From Clostridiales bacterium (GTDB taxonomy: Bacteria > Bacillota > Clostridia > Oscillospirales > Oscillospiraceae), in contig SFHJ01000002.1 of assembly GCA_004555655.1 (NCBI GenBank), positions 36,921-100,920 on the forward strand: a stretch of DNA of 64,000 nucleotides, read 5' to 3'. Both the position numbers and the translations under genes were made by a program. The notes beneath the pieces were generated by a model. That model was not told the DNA's origin. It made no database searches and saw nothing but the letters and a program-made list of their open reading frames with translations. Numbering within the stretch: the first letter of the stretch is position 1; the number at the start of each line of letters is the position of its first letter. Of the stretch, positions 36,133 to 45,428 are shown one piece after another.

Positions 36133-38355
36133 ATGAAGAAACTTGTAGCGCTTCTGCTGGCAGTGTGTCTGGTCTTTGGCCTCATGACCACCGTATTTGC
36201 AGCAGAAGAAAAAGCCGACAACATCGTAGTGCTCTACACCAATGACGTGCATTGCGCAGTCGATGACAACCTCGGCTACGCGGGCCTCGCCGCTTATAAG
36301 GCGGAGATGGAAGCCGCAAATGAACACGTCGTGCTGGTCGACTGCGGCGACGCAGCACAGGGCGGCCCGATCGGCACGCTGTCCAAGGGCGAATATCTGA
36401 TCGACATCATGAACGCTGTCGGTTATGACTACGCCACCTTCGGCAACCATGAATTCGACTATGGCATGGAAGCTCTTCAGAACCTCATCGACAAGGCTCA
36501 GTTCCAGTACCTGAGCTCCAACCTGGTCTACACCGGCGCCGAGGGCAAGGGCCTGACGGGCTACAAGGCCTATGACGTCGCCACCTATGGCGATGTGAAG
36601 GTTGCGTTTGTCGGTATTGCCACCCCGGAATCCTTCACCAAGTCCACTCCCACCTACTTCCAGAACGAGAAGGGCGATTACGTCTACTCCTTCTGCGAGG
36701 GCAATGACGGCGCTGACCTCTACGCAAACGTGCAGGCCACCGTTGACGCAGCCAAGGCCGACGGCGCCGACTATGTCGTTGCCATCGCGCATCTGGGCAT
36801 TGACGAGTCCTCCGAACCGTGGCGTTCGACCGACCTGATCGCCAACACCACCGGCATCGACGTCGTGCTCGACGGTCACTCCCACTCCACCGTTGCTTCC
36901 GAAGAAGTCGCCAACAAGGCCGGCGAGACCGTTCTGCTCACCTCTACCGGCACGAAACTGAACGCCATCGGCAAGCTGGTCATCACCGCTGACGGCACCA
37001 TCACCACCGAGCTTGTCACCGACTACGCCGCCAAGGACGAGACGGCTGATGCGTTCGTCAAGGACATTCAGGCCCAGAACCAGGTTCTGCTCGACACCGT
37101 CGTGGCCAAGTCCACCGTCGATCTCACCACCAAGAACGCCGACGGCACCCGCGCCGTGCGTAACCGCGAGACCAACCTGGGTGACCTGTGCGCCGACGCG
37201 TACCGTATTGTCTCCGGCGCTGACATCGCGTTCGTCAACGGCGGCGGCATCCGCGCCGACCTGAGCGCGGGTGACATCACTTACGGCGACGTCATCACCG
37301 TGCATCCCTACGGCAACGCGCTGTGCGTTGTCGAGGCCACCGGCCAGGAGATCATCGACGCGCTGGAGTGGGCGGCCCGCAACACGGCCGGTCTTGCCTC
37401 CGACGGCACGAACTCCATCGGCGAAATGGGCGGCTTCCTGCAGGTCTCCGGCCTGAAGTACACCATTGACACCGGCGTTGCTTCCTCCGCCAAGGGCGAC
37501 GACAAGTCCATGTTCGCCGCGGTTGAGGGCGAATACCGCGTCAAGAACGTGCAGGTTCTGACGAACGGCAAGTACGTTCCCATTGATCCGAAGGCCACCT
37601 ACGAGCTGGCTTCGCACAACTACATGCTCAAGTCCGGCGGCGACGGCATCAACATGTTCATGGACAACAAGCTCCTGCAGGATGAGGTCATGCTGGACAA
37701 CCAGGTGCTCATCACCTACATCGAGGACTATCTGAACGGCGTCGTGCCCGCAACCTATGCCAAGCCGCAGGGCCGTATCACCGTCATCCCCACCAAGTAC
37801 GCTGACGTTGCCGACGGCAACTGGGCCGTGGCCGCCATCAACTACGTCACCGAGGCCGGCATCATGAACGGCACCGGCAAGAACTTCGACCCGAACGGCT
37901 CTTTGACCCGCGGCCAGCTGGTCACCATGCTCTACCGTCAGGCCGGTAAGCCCGAGGTTGAGGGCAAGCTCTCCGATACCTTTACCGACTGTGAAGACGG
38001 CAAGTGGTACTCCAACGCCGTACTGTGGGCCGCACAGAACAAGATCGTGAACGGCTACGGCGACGTGTTTAAGCCCAATCAGGCTGTCACCCGTCAGGAG
38101 ATGGCCAAGATCCTCTACGGCTACGACGTGGCTGTGAACGGTGCTGAGAAGGTCGAGGCCGCCGCGCTGTCCTACAAGGACGCCGACACCGTCGCCAGCT
38201 GGGCGCTTGAGGGCGTTGCCTACTGCACCGCAAAGAAGATTCTCTCCGGCAGCAACGGCAACTTCTCCCCGGCCAATACCGCGACCCGTGCAATGGGCGC
38301 GCAGGTGTTCATGAACATCGGCAAGCTCGCCGCCGCTGCGGAAGAGGCTACATAA
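36133..38355 (+). CDS. Secreted 5'-nucleotidase/UshA-type phosphoesterase with SLH domains
   Basis: A 740-residue exported enzyme. Signal peptide MKKLVALLLAVCLVFGLM; calcineurin-like phosphoesterase domain (~30-270) with NDVH, DCGDAAQGG, GNHEFDYG, AIAHLGID and DGHSH metal ligands; 5'-nucleotidase C-terminal domain (~310-520) with ETNLGDLCADA and NGGGIRADL; three SLH-like repeats (~555-735) anchoring to wall polymer. It probably releases phosphate from nucleotides outside the cell. GAAGGAGG precedes the ATG. Confidence 0.95.
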   Translation: MKKLVALLLAVCLVFGLMTTVFAAEEKADNIVVLYTNDVHCAVDDNLGYAGLAAYKAEMEAANEHVVLVDCGDAAQGGPIGTLSKGEYLIDIMNAVGYDYATFGNHEFDYGMEALQNLIDKAQFQYLSSNLVYTGAEGKGLTGYKAYDVATYGDVKVAFVGIATPESFTKSTPTYFQNEKGDYVYSFCEGNDGADLYANVQATVDAAKADGADYVVAIAHLGIDESSEPWRSTDLIANTTGIDVVLDGHSHSTVASEEVANKAGETVLLTSTGTKLNAIGKLVITADGTITTELVTDYAAKDETADAFVKDIQAQNQVLLDTVVAKSTVDLTTKNADGTRAVRNRETNLGDLCADAYRIVSGADIAFVNGGGIRADLSAGDITYGDVITVHPYGNALCVVEATGQEIIDALEWAARNTAGLASDGTNSIGEMGGFLQVSGLKYTIDTGVASSAKGDDKSMFAAVEGEYRVKNVQVLTNGKYVPIDPKATYELASHNYMLKSGGDGINMFMDNKLLQDEVMLDNQVLITYIEDYLNGVVPATYAKPQGRITVIPTKYADVADGNWAVAAINYVTEAGIMNGTGKNFDPNGSLTRGQLVTMLYRQAGKPEVEGKLSDTFTDCEDGKWYSNAVLWAAQNKIVNGYGDVFKPNQAVTRQEMAKILYGYDVAVNGAEKVEAAALSYKDADTVASWALEGVAYCTAKKILSGSNGNFSPANTATRAMGAQVFMNIGKLAAAAEEAT

Positions 38356-38370
38356 TCCATTTCATCTTCA

Positions 38371-38401
38371 AAAATGGCCGCCCATCCGGGCGGCCATTTT
38401 T
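38371..38401 (+). terminator. Terminator after the SLH nucleotidase
   Basis: 13-bp stem AAAATGGCCGCCC / GGGCGGCCATTTT, 4-nt loop and a final T. Confidence 0.9.
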
Positions 38402-38435
38402 GAGGCTGTCGAAAACTCCTTTGGAGTTTTCGACA
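38401..38435. repeat. Palindromic repeat, copy 1 (TGAGGCTGTCGAAAACTCC type)
   Basis: TGTCGAAAACTCC / GGAGTTTTCGACA with TTT loop, preceded by TGAGGC. The same element occurs at 55815-55857, also directly after a terminator hairpin. In this copy the matching GCCTCA is lost. Confidence 0.85.
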
Positions 38436-38436
38436 A

Positions 38437-38576
38437 CAGGCCGCGGCCTGCTGCGCGCACGAGCTGTCCGCCAAAGTCGGACAGCCTGCACACTTGCAGG
38501 CCGGAGTGTATTTTTCCCGACGTACACGCCGCCGGGAAAAATGATCTGCATGTCTTTCGCGCCTGCGGGCGCGAAA
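38437..38576. repeat. Run of further inverted repeats
   Basis: In order: CAGGCCGCGGCCTG (38437-38450, perfect palindrome); GCTGTCCG/CGGACAGC (38463-38485); GCCTGCA/TGCAGGC (38484-38501); ATTTTTCCCG/CGGGAAAAAT (38510-38542); TTTCGCGCC/GGCGCGAAA (38555-38576). Confidence 0.8.
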
Positions 38577-38689
38577 ATTTTTCAGGGCTTCCGGGCGCCT
38601 TTTTATTTCGCGGGACCTTGCGTGTCCAATCGTCCGCGCAGTTTTCGCCGCTTCCATTTCTTAAATAATCATAAGATTGCCGGAACCAT

Positions 38690-38718
38690 TTGATTATTTG
38701 CGCCTGATATGCTAGAAT
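38690..38718 (+). promoter_or_regulatory. Promoter of the phosphodiester glycosidase gene
   Basis: TTGATT, 17 nt spacer, TAGAAT, ~90 nt before the ATG. Confidence 0.5.
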
Positions 38719-38810
38719 GTAACTCAGTTACCCGGTTTTCGCGCCGTCCGGCCGGATACCGTATATATATTTACAAAAATTGTCTGATTTTTCCGTTTTG
38801 GAGCGTAAAT

Positions 38811-40163
38811 ATGAGTCAAGTAAAACTATTCGGCAATTCCCGTTCCGCTGCGCGCGTCGCAAAAGGTGGCAAGAAAAAAAAGAAAAAGGGAAGGCAGAAA
38901 AAGCCGCTGAAGGTGCTGGCCATCGTGCTGACGGTCATTTTGTGCCTGGAGGGGCTGTATTTCTTCTGTATCTACTCGCAGAATTCATTCGTCACAAAAT
39001 GGCGCAACATCTACATCCAGACGGCCATGTCCACCATGCGCCACAAGTGGCTGGCAACGTATTTCATTCCCGGCGACGTCATCGACGAGGTCATCACCCG
39101 CCAGTCCAACGCCGCGGGCAGCCAGATCGGTATCGTCTCCACGTGGACAAAGCCCGATGAGCCTGCAGAAGCGCCCGACGATGAGTCAGCAAAGGTCGTC
39201 GATGCTGATATTGAGACCATAGAGCCGGACGTCATGTCGCCCGAAGAGCAGGCCGAATTGGAAAAAGCCGCGTTCTACGAGCTCTTCTGGGAGCTCGATC
39301 AGGATAGCATGCAGGCCTACATAGACGACAACCCGCACGTTCTCAACAACGGCTGGAGCAGGATCTATATCAACGAGGCCGGCTTTGACGACGAGGGCAC
39401 GTCCATTGTGACCACCATGGGCGAGCAGGTTCTGGCCATCGACGCGGCTAACCAGATCCTGCTTCTGCGCATTGAGGGCTCTGGCTATCGCGGCGTACTG
39501 GCCGTGGCAAAGGACCCGGCGCAGCTGAGCATTGAGATGTCGCAATACATCGGCTCTGCCGGCCAGCTCACCGGTGAGATCGCCGAAGCGCACGACGGCG
39601 TGCTGGCCATGGTTGCCAACGGTTTCATCGACGTCGATGCACAGGGCAACCAGGGCAACGGCAACGGCGGCATCATCGCCGGTTATACGATGAGCAACGG
39701 CGAATCCTACGGCTCGCACTTCGGCTGGGGCTACAAGCGCATTGAGCTGCACGAGGATAACCTCTTCTACATCAAGGACGCGTCCGACCCTGTGAGCGAG
39801 GACTGCACCGATGCCACTGAGTTCCAGCCCGCGCTTATCATCGACGGTGAGACGTTCTACGACGGCTTCTGGATCGAGAAAAATCCGCGCGCGTGCATCG
39901 GCCAGTCAGACAAGTATGAGATTCTGATGCTCGTCATCGAGGGCCGCATGCCCTTTGAGGGCAGCGTGGGCACCGACGTGAACACCTGCACCGGCATCCT
40001 TGAGCGCCATAACTGCATGCAGGCCATGAACGTCGACGGCGGCACCAGCGCCATGATGTGGTTTGACGGCGAGTATGTTATTCGCTGCTCAAACGCCAAT
40101 ATCCGCTACACCGGTGGCCGAACCGTTCCCAACGCGTTCGTCTATAAGAAAATTTCCGAGTAA
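38811..40163 (+). CDS. Phosphodiester glycosidase (NAGPA-domain) membrane protein
   Basis: A 450-residue protein with a Lys-rich cytoplasmic N-terminus (~20-36), one membrane span (~37-57) and an extracellular NAGPA-like domain (~200-450) ending with MNVDGGTSAMMWFDG and GGRTVPNAF. In other bacteria this domain removes sugars from phosphodiester-linked glycans, such as wall teichoic-acid-type polymers. GGAG precedes the ATG by 8 nt. Confidence 0.88.
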   Translation: MSQVKLFGNSRSAARVAKGGKKKKKKGRQKKPLKVLAIVLTVILCLEGLYFFCIYSQNSFVTKWRNIYIQTAMSTMRHKWLATYFIPGDVIDEVITRQSNAAGSQIGIVSTWTKPDEPAEAPDDESAKVVDADIETIEPDVMSPEEQAELEKAAFYELFWELDQDSMQAYIDDNPHVLNNGWSRIYINEAGFDDEGTSIVTTMGEQVLAIDAANQILLLRIEGSGYRGVLAVAKDPAQLSIEMSQYIGSAGQLTGEIAEAHDGVLAMVANGFIDVDAQGNQGNGNGGIIAGYTMSNGESYGSHFGWGYKRIELHEDNLFYIKDASDPVSEDCTDATEFQPALIIDGETFYDGFWIEKNPRACIGQSDKYEILMLVIEGRMPFEGSVGTDVNTCTGILERHNCMQAMNVDGGTSAMMWFDGEYVIRCSNANIRYTGGRTVPNAFVYKKISE

Positions 40164-40203
40164 AAACAGGGCCTTCTCCGCCTGGAGAAGGCCCTGTTTT
40201 CCG
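40163..40203. terminator. Terminator between convergent genes
   Basis: 17-bp stem AAAACAGGGCCTTCTCC and complement, 4-nt loop, U-rich on the plus strand; probably bidirectional. Confidence 0.9.
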
Positions 40204-40288
40204 CCGCTGCGGCTTTTTTTGCGCAAAAGGCACCATACACACATCAAAGGGCCGCACCAACCGGTGCGCCCCCTGATTACTCTGTCTT

Positions 40289-40567
40289 TTAGCCCTGGCT
40301 CTTCATGCGCGCGAAGCAATCGCTGCAGTAGACCGGACGGTCGGACTTCGGCTCGAACGGAACGCGGGCCTCGCCGCCGCAAGCTGCGCAGGTAGCGGTG
40401 AAGTACTCTCTGGGTCCACGGGTCGCATTCTTACGAGCGTCGCGGCAGGCCTTGCAGCGCTGCGGCTCGTTCTGGAAGCCACGCTCTGCGTAGAATTCCT
40501 GTTCACCGGCGGTGAAAACGAATTCCTTGCCACATTCTTTGCAGACTAAAGTTTTGTCTTCGTACAT
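40289..40567 (-). CDS. Small double zinc-ribbon protein
   Basis: A 92-residue protein with four CxxC pairs (Cys9/12, 38/41, 60/63, 81/84), giving two zinc-ribbon-like sites. The family (CxxC-x17-CxxC type) has no firm function; members are often nucleic-acid associated. It has a ~245 nt leader with its own promoter. Confidence 0.85.
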   Translation of the reverse strand: MYEDKTLVCKECGKEFVFTAGEQEFYAERGFQNEPQRCKACRDARKNATRGPREYFTATCAACGGEARVPFEPKSDRPVYCSDCFARMKSQG

Positions 40568-40865
40568 TGATTTTACCTCTCTTTAGCGAAATAGTGGTTT
40601 TGCCCTGAGATTTGCGGCTCGCGCTCGTAGTAACAGGGACATTGATATGCCATCAGCTTACGCTGGATGTGCCAAAACTTGCCATGCGATCTTGATTGGA
40701 AGCCGATTCATCACATGTACACAAAAGAGAGGGTACAAAGCAAACCGAAGATTCGTCAGGCGCGCACAGGATGCGAACGAAACCAGCTGCAACTGTAAAA
40801 ATCATCCACATCTACCGTCATTATAGCAAAGTTTTCCGCTTTGTCAATAGTAAATAAATTCGATT
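40568..40865 (-). promoter_or_regulatory. Long leader of the zinc-ribbon gene
   Basis: From the promoter at 40820-40847 the predicted start is ~40813, leaving ~245 nt before the ATG. The leader contains an in-frame-independent 26-codon ORF (40573-40653, minus) that ends 5 nt before the zinc-ribbon ATG and has a CPC motif, but lacks a good ribosome site. Confidence 0.4.
40820..40847 (-). promoter_or_regulatory. Promoter of the zinc-ribbon gene
   Basis: Minus-strand consensus TTGACA, 16 nt spacer, TATAAT. Confidence 0.8.
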
Positions 40866-42224
40866 TTAGTTTTCGAGGTTTTTTTGTAAATTTTCGACGG
40901 CTTTCACCAACCGCTGCGCCGTCTGCGCGGCGGCAGCTTCGCTTCCGGCCTCCACCATCACGCGGATGAGCGGTTCGGTGCCCGACGCGCGCACAAGCAC
41001 GCGTCCGTCACCTGCGAGCAGGCCCTCCGCCGCTGCTACTTCCGCCTTCAGCGCCTGGCTCTGCATGATGGCGGTCTTGGCCTCGTTGCCGCCCACCTTC
41101 ACGTTGATGAGCACCTGCGGATAGCGCGGGATGTCCTGCACAAGTTCGCTGGCACGCTTGCCGGTCTGCGTCAGGATGGAGAGGAACTGCAGTGCGGCAA
41201 GCTGGCCGTCACCGGTCGTCATATGCTCAAGGAAGATGATATGGCCCGACTGCTCGCCGCCGAGCACCATGTGCTCTTTCTGCATGAGCTCGAGCACGTT
41301 GCGGTCGCCCACGCTGGCACACAGCAGCCGCAGGTTCTGTGCCGCGCAGTATTTGTGCAGACCCATGTTCGACATCACAGTCGCCACAAAGCCGCCGCCC
41401 TGCAGCTTCCCCTGCGCGGTCAGCGTCTTGGCGCACACGGCCATGATCTTGTCGCCGTCGATCTCCTCGCCGTTTTCATCCACGGCCAGGCAGCGGTCGG
41501 CGTCGCCGTCGAACGCGAGGCCAAGATCATACCCGCCTTCGCGCACGCGCCTGCTGAGCGACTCCAGATGCGTCGAGCCGCAGTGGTCGTTGATGTTCAC
41601 GCCGTCCGGCTCGCAGCTCATATAATCGGCCTGCAGTGCAAAGCGGCCAAAGAGGCTTCTTGCCGTGACGCTCGACGCGCCGTTGGCGCAGTCAAAGAGC
41701 ACGCGCAGCGGCGCAAGCTCCGTCACTGTGGAGGCCAGATGCTCTATATACTGCGCGCAGTGCTTACGGCCGTCGGCCCGCCTGCCGAGCGCCCCGTGCG
41801 TCTTGACAGGCAGTTCGCCGCTTTGCAGGATGAGCCGCTCGATCTCCTCCTCCAGCGCGTCGCTGAGTTTGTAGCCTTCGGATGAGAACATCTTGATACC
41901 GTTGTGCTCAAACGGATTGTGTGAGGCCGAGATGACGATACCGGCGTCGGCGTGCAGCGCGACCGTGAGATACGCCACGCCCGGCGTGGGAATGACGCCC
42001 AGCTCCGTCACGTCGCAGCCGCAGGCCGTCAGGCCCGCGATGAGCGCGCACTCGAGCATGTCAGAGGAAATACGCGTGTCCTTGCCGATGACGACCATCG
42101 GCCGTGTGTTCTTTCCCTCGGCCAGCGAAATCGCAGCCGCCTGGCCCACGCGGTAGGCAAGCGGGGCCGTCAGCGTCTCGTTCGCCACGCCGCGGATGCC
42201 GTCGGTTCCAAATAATTTACCCAT
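40866..42224 (-). CDS. glmM: Phosphoglucosamine mutase
   Basis: A 452-residue enzyme making glucosamine-1-phosphate for peptidoglycan. Seen: FGTDGIRG near residue 5, active serine ISASHNPFEHNGIK, metal loop FDGDADR and C-terminal RASGTEPLIRV. It is 13 nt after ruvB in the same direction; ATG has TGAGGAGAAGCT. Confidence 0.97.
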   Translation of the reverse strand: MGKLFGTDGIRGVANETLTAPLAYRVGQAAAISLAEGKNTRPMVVIGKDTRISSDMLECALIAGLTACGCDVTELGVIPTPGVAYLTVALHADAGIVISASHNPFEHNGIKMFSSEGYKLSDALEEEIERLILQSGELPVKTHGALGRRADGRKHCAQYIEHLASTVTELAPLRVLFDCANGASSVTARSLFGRFALQADYMSCEPDGVNINDHCGSTHLESLSRRVREGGYDLGLAFDGDADRCLAVDENGEEIDGDKIMAVCAKTLTAQGKLQGGGFVATVMSNMGLHKYCAAQNLRLLCASVGDRNVLELMQKEHMVLGGEQSGHIIFLEHMTTGDGQLAALQFLSILTQTGKRASELVQDIPRYPQVLINVKVGGNEAKTAIMQSQALKAEVAAAEGLLAGDGRVLVRASGTEPLIRVMVEAGSEAAAAQTAQRLVKAVENLQKNLEN

Positions 42225-42237
42225 AGCTTCTCCTCAC

Positions 42238-43284
42238 TTAAAAATGCAGCTGTTCAGACTGCACGGTCTTGTCATTTTGCAGATGCAGATGGTCGTACGC
42301 CAGCTGCGTCACGCAACGGCCGCGCGGCGTGCGCGTCAAAAAACCGATCTGCATCAGGTACGGCTCGTAAACGTCCTCGAGCGTGACCGCCTCCTCGCCG
42401 ATGGTGGCGGCCAGCGTCTCAAGGCCGACCGGGCCGCCGCCGTAGTTCGTAATGATGGCGCGCAGCATCCGCCGGTCGATGGCGTCAAGGCCCAGCTTGT
42501 CGACCTCCAGCCTGCCGAGCGCATGGTCGGCGGCCTCTTTGGTGATGACGCCGTCGTAGTACACCTGCGCAAAGTCGCGCACGCGGCGCAGAAGCCGGTT
42601 GGCAATACGCGGCGTGCCGCGCGAACGCGAGGCGACCTCCGCTGCGCCGTCGGGCTCAATTTCGATGCCGAGCAGCGCCGCCGAGCGTTTGACGATGCGC
42701 GCAAGCTCTTCATTTGTGTACAGCTCCAGCCGCAGCTGTACGCCGAAACGGTCGCGCAGGGGGCTTGAGAGCTGGCCGGCGCGCGTCGTCGCGCCGATGA
42801 GCGTAAAGCGCGGCAGATCGAGCCGGATGGAGTTGGCCGAGGGTCCCTTGCCGATAATGATGTCGATGGCATAGTCCTCCATCGCAGGGTACAGAATCTC
42901 CTCCACCGCACGGTTTAAGCGGTGGATCTCATCGATAAACAGAATATCGCCCGGCGCGAGATTGGTAAGAAGCGCCGCAAGATCGCCCGCCTTTTCAATC
43001 GCGGGGCCCGAGGTGATGCGGATGCCCGAGCCCATCTCGTTGGCGATGACGCCCGCGAGCGTCGTCTTGCCGAGGCCCGGCGGGCCGTAGAGCAGCACAT
43101 GATCCAAGGGCTCACTGCGCCTGCGCGCAGCTTCGATATAGACCGAGAGGTTTCCCTTCGCCTTTTCCTGACCGGTGTAGTCGGCCAGTGTCTTCGGGCG
43201 AAGATTGACCTCGCCGTCATCGCCTGGGGTCAGCGACGCCGTTACGATCGGCGCTTCATAATCCTGTGAAAAATCCAGACTCAT
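42238..43284 (-). CDS. ruvB: Holliday junction branch-migration helicase RuvB
   Basis: A 348-residue AAA+ motor. N-terminal LRPKTLADYTGQ, Walker A GPPGLGKTT, Walker B ILFIDEIHRL, sensor GATTRAGQLSSPLRDRFG, C-terminal winged helix with TPRGR. AAGGAGG upstream; follows ruvA by 12 nt. Confidence 0.98.
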   Translation of the reverse strand: MSLDFSQDYEAPIVTASLTPGDDGEVNLRPKTLADYTGQEKAKGNLSVYIEAARRRSEPLDHVLLYGPPGLGKTTLAGVIANEMGSGIRITSGPAIEKAGDLAALLTNLAPGDILFIDEIHRLNRAVEEILYPAMEDYAIDIIIGKGPSANSIRLDLPRFTLIGATTRAGQLSSPLRDRFGVQLRLELYTNEELARIVKRSAALLGIEIEPDGAAEVASRSRGTPRIANRLLRRVRDFAQVYYDGVITKEAADHALGRLEVDKLGLDAIDRRMLRAIITNYGGGPVGLETLAATIGEEAVTLEDVYEPYLMQIGFLTRTPRGRCVTQLAYDHLHLQNDKTVQSEQLHF

Positions 43285-43296
43285 CCGGCGTCCTCC

Positions 43297-43896
43297 TTAT
43301 TTCATGACCATCGCCCGCAGCGCCTGCCGCACGATCTCCTCGAGCGGCAGGTTCTCCACGTCGATTCCCTTGAGCGCCGCGCCGATCTCGGCCGTGCTGT
43401 AGCCCAGACTTGCCAGCGCAGCCGTAGCCTCGGCGGACTTGCTGCCGCGCACCGCCGGCGCGCCCGCCATGCTCGCACTTGTGAGCTCCATCTGCTGGCC
43501 CGCGATCTTGTCCTTGAGTTCGAGTAAAATGCGCTGTGCCATTTTCTTGCCCACACCCTGCGCCATGGTGAGCGTCTTGTCATCCTGCGTCATCACGGCA
43601 AGGGTGAACTGATCGGGCGAGACGACCGACAAAATGGCCAGCGCCGCCTTGGGCCCCACGCCCGAGACGGACAAAAGCTGCTCAAAGCAGTTCATCTCCT
43701 CACGCGTGGAAAAACCATAGATATCGAACGCGTCCTCGCGGATGTTGCAGTAGGTATAGAGCTTCGCGGGCTTTCCCAACTGCAGCCGGGCAAGCGTATA
43801 GTTTGTCGTCCGGCAGGCGTAGCCCACGCCGCCGCAGTCGACAACTGCAAGATTCTGGTCGAGCACCGTAACGGTGCCATTCAAATAATAAAACAT
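43297..43896 (-). CDS. ruvA: Holliday junction DNA helicase subunit RuvA
   Basis: A 199-residue protein: OB-fold (MFYYLNGTVTVLDQN…), HhH domain (LLSVSGVGPKAALAILS, GVGKKMAQRILLELKDK) and C-terminal RuvB-binding domain (EATAALASLGYSTAEI). It follows ruvC by 9 nt. Confidence 0.97.
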   Translation of the reverse strand: MFYYLNGTVTVLDQNLAVVDCGGVGYACRTTNYTLARLQLGKPAKLYTYCNIREDAFDIYGFSTREEMNCFEQLLSVSGVGPKAALAILSVVSPDQFTLAVMTQDDKTLTMAQGVGKKMAQRILLELKDKIAGQQMELTSASMAGAPAVRGSKSAEATAALASLGYSTAEIGAALKGIDVENLPLEEIVRQALRAMVMK

Positions 43897-43905
43897 TGCC
43901 TTCTC

Positions 43906-44403
43906 CTATTTATGCTCCAGCGCGCTCAGACGGGACGTGGCGCTGCGCGCATGGCACAGCGCAATGGCAATCGCGTCCGCCGCGTCGTCGGGCCGCGCAA
44001 CCTTTTCCATCCTCAAAAGCCGCCGGGTCATGTCCATGACCTGGCGTTTTTCCGCCGCGCCGAAGCCCACCACCGACTGTTTGACCTGATTGGGCGTGTA
44101 TTCAAAGACCGGCACGCCGTACTGCGCAATGGCAAGCAATATAACGCCCCGGCCGTGCGAAACGCCGATGCCGGTCGTGACATTGTGGCCCCAGAAGAGC
44201 TCCTCCACCGCGACCGCGTCGGGCCTTACCGTGTGCAGAAGCTCCACCATGTCGTCGTAGAGCATTTTCAGCCGTTCTGGAAATGATAGGCTTGTGGGCG
44301 TGGTGATGGTGCCGTAGTTCACCAGCTTATACTCCGCGCGCTCGGCCTGCACCACGCCGAAGCCCGTCGTGGCATAGCCGGGGTCAATTCCTAAAATCAG
44401 CAT
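43906..44403 (-). CDS. ruvC: Holliday junction resolvase RuvC
   Basis: A 165-residue nuclease with Asp7 (LGIDPGYATTGFG), VAVEELFWG glutamate and the C-terminal DDAADAIAIALCH aspartates of the active site. 13 nt after a small membrane protein gene. Confidence 0.97.
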   Translation of the reverse strand: MLILGIDPGYATTGFGVVQAERAEYKLVNYGTITTPTSLSFPERLKMLYDDMVELLHTVRPDAVAVEELFWGHNVTTGIGVSHGRGVILLAIAQYGVPVFEYTPNQVKQSVVGFGAAEKRQVMDMTRRLLRMEKVARPDDAADAIAIALCHARSATSRLSALEHK

Positions 44404-44415
44404 GGCAGCTCCCGC

Positions 44416-44598
44416 TCAGAACTTTCCGAAGATCTGCCAGTAGCACGAGCCCAGAATCGCCAGCACCACCACCGCAATCAGCACCCACGCCAGAATGATC
44501 TGCGACTTGGGCCGCGGCGTATATGGCTGTTTCTGTTCAGGCTGCTGCGCCTTTGCGCTGTCGTATTCCAGCTGTTCGCTCGATCTGTCCTGCTCCAT
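44416..44598 (-). CDS. 60-residue single-span membrane protein
   Basis: Polar Gln/Glu-rich N-terminus then one span (ILAWVLIAVVVLAILGSCYW) and a short tail. CGGAGGAACGGC precedes the ATG. It leads the ruvCAB-glmM operon; function unknown, no family recognised. Confidence 0.7.
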   Translation of the reverse strand: MEQDRSSEQLEYDSAKAQQPEQKQPYTPRPKSQIILAWVLIAVVVLAILGSCYWQIFGKF

Positions 44599-44653
44599 GC
44601 CGTTCCTCCGAATTCTGCGCGCCGCCGGGCTGCGCGCAAGCTGTATTTGCTTC

Positions 44654-44662
44654 ATTATAGCA
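44654..44662 (-). promoter_or_regulatory. Extended -10 promoter of the ruv operon
   Basis: Minus-strand TGCTATAAT, ~55 nt before the small membrane gene; weak -35 (TGTTCA at 17 nt). Confidence 0.55.
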
Positions 44663-44752
44663 CAGATGTACGCAAATGAACAGAGCGACTTTTACGCCGC
44701 TTCTGCATACTTTTGCCTGCGCGGGACACACTGTTTCCGAGGTGAATCATCC

Positions 44753-45427
44753 ATGCTGATCTCGTTTATCCGCAGCGTGATCCTGTATCTGGTGTTAATC
44801 ATGGTCGTGCGCCTGATGGGCAAGCGGCAGCTCGGCGAGATGGAGCCGATGGAATTTGTCGTGAGCATCCTGATTGCCGATCTGGCCTCGGTTCCGATGC
44901 AGGACACAGGCATCCCGCTGCTTTCCGGCCTGATCCCGATTCTGGTGGTCCTTGCAATCGAGCTTTTTCTGTCGGTGGGAACCTATCACTCCGTCGGGCT
45001 GCGCAGGTTCTTCTGCGGCAAACCGGTTATCCTCATCGAACACGGAAAACTGCTGCAGAAAAACATGAAAAAAACACGCATCAATCCGGACGAGCTGACC
45101 GAATATCTGCGCATACAGGGCATCGTGGACATCACCACGGTCAAGTTTGCCATTTTGGAGACCAACGGTGCAATCAGTACGCTGCTCTATCCCAAATACG
45201 AACCTGCCGCCGCCAAAGACGCCGGCGTGCAGGTGGACGATCTCCAGCTTCCCATCACGCTGATCTCGGGCGGAAAGCTGCTGAAAAACAATCTGAAGCT
45301 GCTGGGCAAGACGGCCGCATGGATCGAAGAACAGCTGCAGAACTACAACTGCTCAGTCAAAAGCGTCTATCTCATGACGGCCGAGCCGGGCGGTAAGCTC
45401 TATCTTTCCATCAAACAGGAGGCATAA
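44753..45427 (+). CDS. DUF421 (YetF-like) membrane protein
   Basis: A 224-residue protein: three membrane spans (~5-80), then the YetF C-terminal domain (KPVILIEHGKLLQKNMKKTR, GIVDITTVKFAILETNG). Family function is unclear; members occur in sporulating Firmicutes. ATG follows GAGGTGAATCATCC. One nt separates it from the DUF4363 gene. Confidence 0.92.
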   Translation: MLISFIRSVILYLVLIMVVRLMGKRQLGEMEPMEFVVSILIADLASVPMQDTGIPLLSGLIPILVVLAIELFLSVGTYHSVGLRRFFCGKPVILIEHGKLLQKNMKKTRINPDELTEYLRIQGIVDITTVKFAILETNGAISTLLYPKYEPAAAKDAGVQVDDLQLPITLISGGKLLKNNLKLLGKTAAWIEEQLQNYNCSVKSVYLMTAEPGGKLYLSIKQEA

Positions 45428-45428
45428 C

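Larger units (their letters stand above)
38356..38810. other. Palindrome-dense spacer before the phosphodiester glycosidase
   Basis: No gene is seen. It holds a terminator, at least six further inverted repeats up to ~38576 and a promoter at 38690-38718. Individual elements are listed separately. Confidence 0.7.
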
